NCBI RefSeq assembly: GCF_001677885.1
Contig: NZ_LOCQ01000062.1
Location: forward strand, 434,001-498,000
DNA: 64,000 nt
Reading direction: 5' to 3'
DNA from: Janthinobacterium psychrotolerans
Lineage (GTDB): Bacteria; Pseudomonadota; Gammaproteobacteria; Burkholderiales; Burkholderiaceae_D
This document shows, piece by piece, positions 9,435-15,951 of this stretch. The notes beneath the pieces are model-generated. The model searched no databases, was not told the origin of the DNA, and was given only the letters and a program-made list of their open reading frames with translations. Positions within the stretch are counted from its first letter, which is position 1, and every line of letters begins with the position of its first letter. The position numbers and the translations under genes were made by a program.

Positions 9435-10586
9435 TCAATTCTGCGCCACGGCGGGCGCCGCAGCTTGACTCAGCACCTTGACGGCGCTGCCGGGCTTGAG
9501 CTTCTGGATGCCGCTGACGATCACGCGCTCGCCATCTTTCAAGCCGCTTTCCACCAGCCACTGGCCGCGCAAGAGGGTCGTGGCGACCACCGTGCGCTGC
9601 TGCGCCTTGCCGGCGGCGTCGACCAGCATCACGGTCGCCTCGCCTTGCGGGTTGCGCGTGATGGCCGGCGCCGGCACCAGCATGGCATGTTCGCGCACGC
9701 CCTGTTTCACCTCGGCGCGCACGAACATGCCGGGCAGCAGCAAGTGTCTGGGATTCGGGAAACGCGCGCGCAGGGTGACCGAACCGGTGGCCTGGTTGAC
9801 TGTTACGCCGGCAAACTCCAGCGTGCCCTGCTCGGCATAGCTGCGGCCGTCTTCCAGTTTCAAGGTCACGCTGGCCTGCTCCCTGCCGCCACTTTTGAGG
9901 CTGCCCTCGGCCAGCTGGCGTCGCAATGCCAGGCCTTCGGCGCTGGACTGCTGCAGGTCGACATACATCGGGTCGATCTGCTGCACCGTGGTCAGCAAGG
10001 TGGCCGCGCCGCCCTGCACGTAGGCCCCTTGCGTTACCTGCGACACGCTGGAACGCCCGGCGATCGGCGCCGTCACATTGGTGTAGGCCAGGTTGATGCC
10101 GGCGCTGGTCACGGCCGCTTTCGCGGCGGCGACGTCGGCGGCCGCCTGCAACTGCGCCGCCAGCGCGTTGTCGTAGGCCTGCTTGCTGACGGCGTTGCCC
10201 TTGATCAGCACCTGGTAGCGTTCCAGCTGCGCATTGTTGCTGACCAGGTTGGCCTGCGTGCGCTGCAACTGCGCCTCGGCGCTGGCCAAGGTGGCGCGGT
10301 AGGGCGCGGCGTCGATCCGGTACAGCGCCTGGCCGGCGCGCACGTCGGCGCCTTCCGTAAAGCTGCGTTTCAACACCACGCCATCGACCCGGGCGCGCAC
10401 TTCGGCGATCAGAAACGGCGCGGTGCGCCCCGGCAATTCGACGCTGAGCGGGACGGCGCCATGGCGCACCGTCAGCACGGATACTTCCGGTGTGGCGCTG
10501 GCGGCCGGCTTGGGTGCGGGGCTGCAGGCGGCCAGGGCCAGCAGGCAAAGTGGAGCGTAAGGATACAGGCGGGACAGGGCAGGCAT
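9435..10586 (-). CDS. RND efflux periplasmic adaptor lipoprotein (AcrA/MexA type)
   Basis: This 383-residue membrane-fusion protein opens the efflux operon. The N-terminus is a lipoprotein signal with lipobox LAAC (cysteine about residue 21). It is followed by the biotinyl-lipoyl half motif (VRARVDGVVLKRSFTEGADV), a helical hairpin rich in Ala/Gln, the second lipoyl half (VTAPIAGRSS) and a beta-barrel ending in GERVIVSGIQKLKPGSAVK. It links pump and outer-membrane channel across the periplasm. The pump gene follows 10 bp later. It is transcribed divergently from the sugar dehydrogenase gene, and the shared upstream region carries nested palindromes (10651-10702) that may be regulator sites. 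Confidence 0.95.
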   Translation of the reverse strand: MPALSRLYPYAPLCLLALAACSPAPKPAASATPEVSVLTVRHGAVPLSVELPGRTAPFLIAEVRARVDGVVLKRSFTEGADVRAGQALYRIDAAPYRATLASAEAQLQRTQANLVSNNAQLERYQVLIKGNAVSKQAYDNALAAQLQAAADVAAAKAAVTSAGINLAYTNVTAPIAGRSSVSQVTQGAYVQGGAATLLTTVQQIDPMYVDLQQSSAEGLALRRQLAEGSLKSGGREQASVTLKLEDGRSYAEQGTLEFAGVTVNQATGSVTLRARFPNPRHLLLPGMFVRAEVKQGVREHAMLVPAPAITRNPQGEATVMLVDAAGKAQQRTVVATTLLRGQWLVESGLKDGERVIVSGIQKLKPGSAVKVLSQAAAPAVAQN

Positions 10587-10650
10587 GGGGCGGTTTCCAG
10601 TAAGGCGGGCGCGGTGGATTGTTGCGGTGCACTATGCCAGCGTGCCGCTT

Positions 10651-10702
10651 ACGCCAGCCTTTGCGGAACATTAAATTTTTTTAATGTTGTGCCAAGCTGG
10701 CG
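10651..10702. promoter_or_regulatory. Nested palindromes between divergent efflux operon and dehydrogenase gene
   Basis: An inner palindrome at 10666-10688 has perfect 9-bp arms (AACATTAAA / TTTAATGTT) around five T residues. An outer 7-bp pair (CGCCAGC at 10651-10657, GCTGGCG at 10696-10702) encloses it. The site lies about 80 bp before the adaptor start and about 83 bp before the dehydrogenase start. An operator for one or both genes is the likely reading, though a hairpin in either leader RNA is also possible. Confidence 0.5.
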
Positions 10703-10784
10703 CTGACATCCTTGTTTTTGCGATAAACATGCATACTTGTCACAGCATTGCCTTCTACCCATGCCCTTATTCCTGGAGAACACC

Positions 10785-11954
10785 ATGTCCCATTTTCGTT
10801 CCGTTCGCGCCACGGCGATTGCCGCCGCCATGCTGGCCCTGAGCTTGCCCGCCCACGCCGAACTGGCGGCCAGCGGCGAGCCGCCGGCCGCGAAACAGGC
10901 TTGGCGTGCCGTCACGGTGGCCGAAGGCGTGCGCCAGCCCTGGGGCATGGCCTGGCTCGGCGACGGCCGCGCGCTGGTCACCAGCAAACAGGGCACGCTG
11001 CATATCCTGAACGGCCAGACATTCGACGAGGTGGCCCTGGACGGCATGCCGAAAATCTTTACAGGCGGGCAGGGCGGCCTGCTCGATATTGCGCTGCATC
11101 CGTCGGATGCCAATAAAGCGAATCCACGCGTCTACATGACGGTGTCGACCGGTACCAGCGAGGCCAACCGCACGACCCTGGTCCAGGGCGTGTTCGACGG
11201 CCAGAAAGTGGCCGGCATCAAGACCTTGTTCCAGGTCTCGACCGACAAGAGCGGCGGCCAGCATTTCGGCTCGCGGCTGCTGTGGCTGCCGGACGGTACC
11301 TTGCTGATGAGCGTGGCCGACGGCGGCAATCCGCCGCTGCGCATAGGCGACCGGCTGGCGCGCGAGCAGGCGCAAAACCCGGCCACCCACCTGGGAGCTA
11401 TACTGCGCCTGACCGACGAAGGCAAGCCGGCGCCCGGCAATCCGCTGGCGGCCAAGGGCGCCTTGCCGGAAATCTGGTCGATGGGGCACCGCAATATCCA
11501 GGGCCTGGCGCGCGACCCGGTGTCGGGCCGCATCTGGGCCACCGAACACGGCCCATACGGTGGCGACGAACTGAACCTGGTGGTGGCCGGCGGCAACTAC
11601 GGCTGGCCGCTGCAAAGCTATGGCGCCGACTATAAAACTCATGCACCGGTGGGCAAGCACGCGGTGGCCGGCATGATCAACCCGAGCGTGGCCTGGGTGC
11701 CGTCGCCGGCGCCATCGGGCCTGGCCGTGTATTCGGGCGACAAGATTCCCGCCTGGCGCGGCAGCGTCTTCAGCGGTGGCCTGGCGGCCAGGGATATCCG
11801 CCGCGTGGCGGTCGACGCCGCTGGCCAGGTGACGGGGCAGGATCGCCTGGCCATCGGCGAGCGCGTGCGTGACGTAAAGCAGGGGCCGGACGGCTACCTG
11901 TATGCGCTGACGGACGAGAGCAACGGCAAGCTGCTGCGCATCGTCGCGCAATAA
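10785..11954 (+). CDS. PQQ-dependent aldose sugar dehydrogenase family protein
   Basis: The product has 389 residues, with a signal peptide ending in LPAHA, so it is periplasmic. It belongs to the soluble glucose/sorbosone dehydrogenase (YliI/Asd) beta-propeller family. Visible family segments include GVRQPWGMAWLGDGRALVTS, FTGGQGGLLDIALHP, GGQHFGSRLLWLPDGTLL, SMGHRNIQGLARDP and WATEHGPYGGDELN. The family oxidises aldose sugars using pyrroloquinoline quinone and passes electrons to the respiratory chain. The ATG at 10785 is chosen because GGAGA lies just upstream and it starts the signal peptide; an upstream in-frame codon would spoil that. No PQQ synthesis genes are in this window. Confidence 0.92.
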   Translation: MSHFRSVRATAIAAAMLALSLPAHAELAASGEPPAAKQAWRAVTVAEGVRQPWGMAWLGDGRALVTSKQGTLHILNGQTFDEVALDGMPKIFTGGQGGLLDIALHPSDANKANPRVYMTVSTGTSEANRTTLVQGVFDGQKVAGIKTLFQVSTDKSGGQHFGSRLLWLPDGTLLMSVADGGNPPLRIGDRLAREQAQNPATHLGAILRLTDEGKPAPGNPLAAKGALPEIWSMGHRNIQGLARDPVSGRIWATEHGPYGGDELNLVVAGGNYGWPLQSYGADYKTHAPVGKHAVAGMINPSVAWVPSPAPSGLAVYSGDKIPAWRGSVFSGGLAARDIRRVAVDAAGQVTGQDRLAIGERVRDVKQGPDGYLYALTDESNGKLLRIVAQ

Positions 11955-12014
11955 TTGCCTGCGGCGCCGCCGCCTGCTTTAAGATGGCGCCTTTGTTCAA
12001 GACAAGGTGGCGCC

Positions 12015-12317
12015 ATGGCCCGTGATACCTATGCATACCGGCATGTTGCCGTCGAATCGCGCGAGATTGGCGGCGCGGTGGAAATTCGTCCCGTGCCGGG
12101 CCAGGCGTTCTCGCCCGGGCTGGCTGTGCAATGCTCGCGCCGGCTGGCGGACGTGGAGCGCTACCCGCTGGGCAGCCGTTTTTTACTGTTTGCCAAATTG
12201 ACCGACCGCCTCGGCGGCACGCCGTATCTGTATGCCTGGCATGGCGACGCCGACGTGCCGATGACGCCGGCCGACGTCAAAAAATTCCTCGGCGAATTCC
12301 GGCGCGGACGTATCTGA
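12015..12317 (+). CDS. Small uncharacterised protein (100 aa)
   Basis: A 100-residue protein begins at the ATG at 12015, preceded by AAGGTGG. I do not recognise the family. It has no signal peptide or membrane helix. It is mixed in charge, with a central segment VERYPLGSRFLLFAKLTDR, an aromatic GTPYLYAWHG and a C-terminal helix VKKFLGEFRRGRI, suggesting a small folded cytosolic protein. Codon use and GC match the neighbours. It ends 5 bp from the convergent stop of the MmcQ/YjbR gene. It is probably expressed with or just after the sugar dehydrogenase, 60 bp upstream, but nothing ties them functionally. Confidence 0.65.
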   Translation: MARDTYAYRHVAVESREIGGAVEIRPVPGQAFSPGLAVQCSRRLADVERYPLGSRFLLFAKLTDRLGGTPYLYAWHGDADVPMTPADVKKFLGEFRRGRI

Positions 12318-12322
12318 ACCGG

Positions 12323-12661
12323 TCAGGAACCGGCCGAGATGGTTTTCGCCAGGTCGCTCGGCGCCTTGCGCCGCCAGGCCGCCGTCAGGGCCGCCGCCAG
12401 CATGTCCAGTTCGGCATCCGCCAGGCGCACCGTAATGCCGGCCAGCCGTTCGCCCCACAGCAGTTTTTCGCAGCCGGTAGGCGAGATGACGGTGGCGATA
12501 TGCGCCGCTTCCGCATCGAGCAGCACATTGATGTGCTCATCGTCGGGCAAGGTGGCGAAGATCTTGCCGCCAACGCGAAAAGCGGGGCGGTCATGGTGCT
12601 CTTCCTCGGTGGTATCGGGAAATGACAATGCCAGATAGCGTAGTTCTTCCAGGTCGACCAT
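12323..12661 (-). CDS. MmcQ/YjbR family protein
   Basis: A protein of 112 residues from the ATG at 12661, which has GGAG about nine bases upstream. Longer in-frame starts exist but lack a good ribosome site and add a poorly conserved-looking leader. The pattern YLALSFPDTTEEEHHDRPAFRVGGKIFATL, of which only parts are quoted here, is characteristic of the YjbR/CyaY-like fold, as is KLLWGERLAGITVRLADAE. Members bind DNA in structural work, but their physiological role is unknown. The gene converges with the small ORF ending at 12317. No operon partner is evident. Confidence 0.82.
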   Translation of the reverse strand: MVDLEELRYLALSFPDTTEEEHHDRPAFRVGGKIFATLPDDEHINVLLDAEAAHIATVISPTGCEKLLWGERLAGITVRLADAELDMLAAALTAAWRRKAPSDLAKTISAGS

Positions 12662-12691
12662 TTCCTCTTTCTCCCTCGTCGGACAGACAAT

Positions 12692-13168
12692 CATGTCAGT
12701 GCATTTTGCCATGTTGCTACGCCGCGTGGGGCAGGCATGCACGAAAAGAACGGCGCGCGACGCGACACTTTACGGACGGGCTGTGGCGTTTTCGCGACAC
12801 CCTGGCCGCCGCCACGGCGGCCGGCCACCGTCGTGCAAGCCGCATGTTTCCACGTTTCACTGCAACGAGAGGATTGCAATAATATTATCTTTGATGGCAA
12901 AAAGAAAAATTCTTTGCTTTTGAGAATTTTCAGCTAAAATAGCGTCATTGTCTTGCCTGACCCGTCTACCGTTTTGATCCTGTTCCGGAAACCCGACCCT
13001 TTTCCTGGACACTTGTGGCGCAATCGCGCTGCCGCAAGTCCGCCACCCGCGCGGGGTTCATGCCACCGGCCGTTCATCCCTGCTGCAGTTTGCAGCGCAC
13101 CGCCGACACGCCTCAATGCAGCGTGAATTCAGCTGAAGCGCTCCCATGCCTTTATCACTGGATCCATC
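12692..13168. other. 477-bp non-coding leader upstream of PEP-CTERM gene
   Basis: No convincing gene is present here; the open frames are short and their composition does not look coding. The middle (about 12875-12945) is clearly A+T-rich against the surroundings and holds a promoter-like site and inverted repeat. About 225 bp of transcribed leader would then precede the PEP-CTERM start, which is long enough for RNA-level control, though I recognise no known riboswitch. Confidence 0.5.
12906..12940 (+). promoter_or_regulatory. Putative promoter overlapped by an inverted repeat
   Basis: An 8-bp inverted repeat (AAAATTCT at 12906-12913 and AGAATTTT at 12923-12930) flanks a loop that contains a possible -35 element (TTGCTT, 12914-12919). 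A TAAAAT -10 element follows at 12935-12940 with a 15-bp spacer, shorter than ideal. The arrangement would let a repressor cover the -35 site. It is the only AT-rich promoter-like stretch before the PEP-CTERM gene. Confidence 0.45.
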
Positions 13169-13840
13169 ATGAAAAACTTGCCTAAATTTGCCTTGTCCCT
13201 GATCGCTGTCGCGGCTTTTGCCCACGCGAACGCCAGCACCGTCACCGTCTCGACCGGCTACTCCACTGCCGGCGCGCAAAAAAATGCCGATGCCTACAAG
13301 GCCGTGGTCGACGCCGCCGTCGCCCGGCCCGGCGTGGGCTATGGCAGCAAGACCGTTGCCAGTTATAACAGCCTCGACAGCAGCAGCCTGTTCGGCAGTT
13401 CGACCAACATCGCGTTTCGTTCGACCATCGATTTCGGCGTGACCGCTGCCCAGGCCGGCAGCTGGAGCTTTCGCACCGGCGTCGACTTCTCGCAAGGCGG
13501 CGCGCTGTTCCTGGACGGCGTGGCGCTCGATGTCGGCGCCAATGACATGTGGTGGAACGGCAATTACAACAACAGCAATGGCTTCCTGAGCGGCGGCAGC
13601 ATCGTGGCAGCGGGCAACCACACCTTGAGCATCTATGGCCTGGAAAGCTGCTGCGACGGCTACCAGCAAGCCCAGTTCAAGGCTGGCAACAGCAGCTTCG
13701 CCAGCTTCAGCTCCACCGATGGCCTGGCCTCGGTCTCGCCGGTGCCGCAACCGTCGACCTACGCCATGCTGCTGGTCGGCCTGGGCTTGCTGGCCTTTAC
13801 CGGCCGGAGCAGCGCGGAGCCGGTCAAGTTCCAGGCATAA
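13169..13840 (+). CDS. PEP-CTERM sorting domain protein
   Basis: A secreted protein of 223 residues with a signal peptide (MKNLPKFALSLIAVAAFAHA) and a C-terminal PEP-CTERM-like tail: VPQPSTYAMLLVGLGLLAF followed by TGRSS. Such tails are cut by exosortase (XrtA/EpsH) and direct the protein to the envelope or exopolysaccharide. The first P-E-P glutamate is a glutamine here, and the usual arginine cluster is weak, with 10 extra residues (SAEPVKFQA region) after it, so the tail is somewhat degenerate. A double cysteine stands in LESCCDGYQ, recalling PEP-CTERM groups with a CC motif. The mid-region resembles a carbohydrate-binding beta fold (FLDGVALDVGANDMWWNG). No exosortase gene is in the window. 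Confidence 0.82.
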   Translation: MKNLPKFALSLIAVAAFAHANASTVTVSTGYSTAGAQKNADAYKAVVDAAVARPGVGYGSKTVASYNSLDSSSLFGSSTNIAFRSTIDFGVTAAQAGSWSFRTGVDFSQGGALFLDGVALDVGANDMWWNGNYNNSNGFLSGGSIVAAGNHTLSIYGLESCCDGYQQAQFKAGNSSFASFSSTDGLASVSPVPQPSTYAMLLVGLGLLAFTGRSSAEPVKFQA

Positions 13841-13854
13841 GCGGCCAGACGACA

Positions 13855-13894
13855 AAAAACCCCGCTGGCGCGGCACCGCGCCAGCGGGGTTTTT
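13855..13894 (+). terminator. Rho-independent terminator of PEP-CTERM gene
   Basis: A perfect 12-bp stem (CCCCGCTGGCGC at 13860-13871 and GCGCCAGCGGGG at 13878-13889) has a 6-base loop and is followed by five T residues. The T tract is also the first part of the 8-bp target duplication of the insertion sequence, so the element landed immediately behind the hairpin and left the terminator intact. Confidence 0.92.
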
Positions 13895-13897
13895 CAT

Positions 13898-13925
13898 GGC
13901 TATGTCAGCGAAAACGGTGGGAACG
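13898..13925 (+). repeat. Left terminal inverted repeat of IS1595-family element
   Basis: This 28-bp left end begins GGCTATGTCA and ends TGGGAACG. It pairs with the reverse complement of 14923-14950 at 22 of 28 positions, with the mismatches confined to the centre (positions 11-19). Confidence 0.9.
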
Positions 13926-13979
13926 CGCCGCAGTTGCTGAGGTCTAACTGATCAGGTATTGCCTTTCAAGGAGCCGATC

Positions 13980-14948
13980 ATGGACACCGCCCAGTGGCAG
14001 GCCTTCGCCAGGCAATTTCCGCAACTGTCGCATCGCCAGCGCCTTGCCAGCGGCGATCTATTGCACACCAGCGCGCCACAGGCTGCGGCCGTCATCCTGA
14101 TCGAGCAAACAGCCCTGGCACAATTGCATTGCCCTGCTTGTGGCGCGACACGATTCCACCGGCATGGCCAGGCCCACGGCCTGCAGCGCTATCGCTGCGT
14201 GCCTTGCCGCAAAACTTTCAACGCGTTGACAGGTACGCCGCTGGCGCATCTGCACCACAAGGAACGCTGGCTAGCCTATGCCGATTGCCTGCTCAACTCG
14301 TTTTCGGTGCGCAAGGCCGCCGCGCAAGTGACTATTCATCGCAACACCAGCTTTCGCTGGCGCCATCGGTTTCTGGCGCTGGCCAAGACTGACCGGCCAC
14401 GCTGCCTGCACGGCATCACCGAGGCCGACGAAATGTATATTCTTGAATCGCAAAAAGGTTCAAGACACATGACGCGGCCGGCACGCCAGCGCGGTGGCCG
14501 CGCCAGCCAGCGTGGCATTTCCAACGAGCAGGTGTGCGTGCTGGTGGCGCGCGACCGCACTGGCCAAACCGTCGATTTCGTCACCGGCATGGGCCAGCTG
14601 ACCAAGGCCACACTGCACGCCTGCCTGCCGCCGGTGATCGACCGTGACATTTTATTGGTCAGCGATGGCCATCCGGCCTATCCCGCTTTTGCCAGGGAGA
14701 TTGGCATCGAACATGCAGCGGTCAACTTGCGGGCCGGCATCCGCGTGCGCGGCACGGTGCATGTGCAGAATGTCAACGCCTATCACAGCCGGCTGCGTGG
14801 CTGGCTGCGTGCGTTTCATGGCGTGGCCACGCGCTACCTGCCCAACTACCTGGGCTGGCGCTGGATACTCGACGCCAGGAGAATATTGTCCCCCGAAAGC
14901 TTGCTCAGGGCCACTTTGGGGACGTTCCCACATTTGATGGTGACATAG
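13980..14948 (+). CDS. IS1595-family (ISXO2-like) transposase
   Basis: The transposase has 322 residues from the ATG at 13980, which has AAGGAG six bases upstream. The N-terminal zinc ribbon shows two CxxC pairs (CPACG and CVPCRK), followed by a helix-turn-helix-like SVRKAAAQVTIHRNTSFRWRHR, cut here for length. The catalytic domain has the first acidic region EADEMYILES and the second in LLVSDGHPAY. The third catalytic position lies in VQNVNAYHSRLRGWL, where Asn stands in place of an obvious Glu. IS1595 relatives with a DDN-type triad are known, so this need not be inactivating. The frame is intact. It inserts between the PEP-CTERM terminator and the 3' end of the FHA gene, disrupting neither. 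Confidence 0.92.
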   Translation: MDTAQWQAFARQFPQLSHRQRLASGDLLHTSAPQAAAVILIEQTALAQLHCPACGATRFHRHGQAHGLQRYRCVPCRKTFNALTGTPLAHLHHKERWLAYADCLLNSFSVRKAAAQVTIHRNTSFRWRHRFLALAKTDRPRCLHGITEADEMYILESQKGSRHMTRPARQRGGRASQRGISNEQVCVLVARDRTGQTVDFVTGMGQLTKATLHACLPPVIDRDILLVSDGHPAYPAFAREIGIEHAAVNLRAGIRVRGTVHVQNVNAYHSRLRGWLRAFHGVATRYLPNYLGWRWILDARRILSPESLLRATLGTFPHLMVT

Positions 14949-14950
14949 CC
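14923..14950 (-). repeat. Right terminal inverted repeat of IS1595-family element
   Basis: Read on the minus strand it begins GGCTATGTCA and carries TGGGAACG at positions 21-28, like the left end. It overlaps the final codons and stop of the transposase gene and is followed by the second TTTTTCAT copy. Confidence 0.9.
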
Positions 14951-14970
14951 TTTTTCATTGCGCGGCCGCT

Positions 14971-15951
14971 TTATTCACCGTCTTCTTCGCTGTCTTCATC
15001 GCCGCCGCCGCCCTTGCCGCGTTCGGCATCGACGCCTTTTTGCAGCGCCTGCGCGTCCTTGAACAGGGCGTCGGTCGTGTGGTCCGGGCTGATACGCAGC
15101 ACCGGCGGATACAGCACCGGCATATACAGTTCGTCCGACAGGCGGCCATTGAGCTGCAGGTTGCTCAGAAGAATCAATGTCGAGCCGATGATGGCCAGCA
15201 CCGCGCCCACCAGCGCGTAGCGGCGCGGGTGCTGCGGCCTGATGGTCCACAGGTGGAAGAAGATCATGGCGCAGACGATGACGATGAACATATGGCGTCC
15301 ATAGCGCGTCAGCGACTCGAGCGACAGCGCATAGGCGGCCATGCTGCTGGCCAGTTCCCATACCTCCATCGCCACCAGGCCACAGCCGATGATGAACAGA
15401 TGGCGGCCAAAGCGGGCCGTCTGGCCGAACAGCCGGTTGGCCACGGCCCAGATCGCGGCCCACACCAGGCCGCCGCCCATCGCATAGGCGATGATCATCA
15501 GATACGAAATCGGTTCGAAATTTTCCGCGTCGCCCAGCCAGTTGGAGAACGCGGCCGAGACGGCGATCATGGCCAGCCCCGCCACGGCCGGGCGCAAGCC
15601 CTCCCAGCCATGCATGGTGGTGTCGCTGCGTTCGGGCGCGACCGGCTGGTCGGCGCCGCGCACGCGCAGCCGGGTATGGCCCAGGCGCACCACGGTGTGG
15701 CCTTGCAGCGGCAAGGTCGGATGGCGCTTGCCCTGGTGGATCACGCCGTTATGGCTGCCCAGGTCGCGCAGCAGCAGGCCCCCCGCGCCGTCGTCCTCGA
15801 CGATGGCGTGTTCGGGCGCCGTATGCGCGTCGTCCAGGATAAAATCGTTGTCGTAGCCGCGGCCGATGCGGATCGGCAAGGACTCCACGCGCTGGCGCTG
15901 CTGCACTTCGCCATTGTCGGCCAGGATCTCGATGTAATAGGGCGCTCTCAT
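14971..15951 (-). CDS. FHA-domain membrane protein
   Basis: This 326-residue protein has an N-terminal forkhead-associated domain at about residues 20-100. The phosphothreonine-binding residues are visible as IRIGRG, PEHA and LGSHNG. Hydrophobic helices follow (around GLAMIAVSAAFSNWLG, YLMIIAYAMGGGLVWAAIW, LFIIGCGLVAMEV, MFIVIVCAMIFFHLW and LVGAVLAIIGSTLILLS), then an acidic Gly/Glu-rich tail. The FHA domain probably faces the cytoplasm and reads Thr phosphorylation. The start overlaps the stop of the serine protease gene by ATGA, so the two are co-translated. Partner kinases are not in this window. The IS1595 copy lies 12 bp beyond the stop. Confidence 0.88.
   Translation of the reverse strand: MRAPYYIEILADNGEVQQRQRVESLPIRIGRGYDNDFILDDAHTAPEHAIVEDDGAGGLLLRDLGSHNGVIHQGKRHPTLPLQGHTVVRLGHTRLRVRGADQPVAPERSDTTMHGWEGLRPAVAGLAMIAVSAAFSNWLGDAENFEPISYLMIIAYAMGGGLVWAAIWAVANRLFGQTARFGRHLFIIGCGLVAMEVWELASSMAAYALSLESLTRYGRHMFIVIVCAMIFFHLWTIRPQHPRRYALVGAVLAIIGSTLILLSNLQLNGRLSDELYMPVLYPPVLRISPDHTTDALFKDAQALQKGVDAERGKGGGGDEDSEEDGE

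Larger units (their letters stand above)
13890..14958 (+). mobile_element. Complete IS1595-family insertion sequence with 8-bp target duplication
   Basis: The element itself spans 13898-14950 (1053 bp). Its ends are inverted repeats that match at 22 of 28 positions, both beginning GGCTATGTCA and both holding TGGGAACG at positions 21-28. It is flanked by identical 8-bp copies of TTTTTCAT at 13890-13897 and 14951-14958, the duplication size known for IS1595-family elements. One intact transposase gene fills it. The right repeat overlaps the last codons of that gene. The identical duplication and intact gene suggest fairly recent insertion and an element that may still be active. Confidence 0.93.

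Noticed and set aside
5244..10706. Long open frames antisense to the RND operon (for example 5244-6359, 6872-8947 and 8964-10706 on the plus strand)
   Set aside because: They mirror real genes with strong motifs on the other strand, are rich in His/Gln/Arg/Ala as expected for shadows in high-GC DNA, and show no domain or ribosome site.
13895..13979. Second transposase start or an extra small gene before the transposase
   Set aside because: The region is the IS left end and leader; the ATG at 13980 has AAGGAG at ideal spacing.
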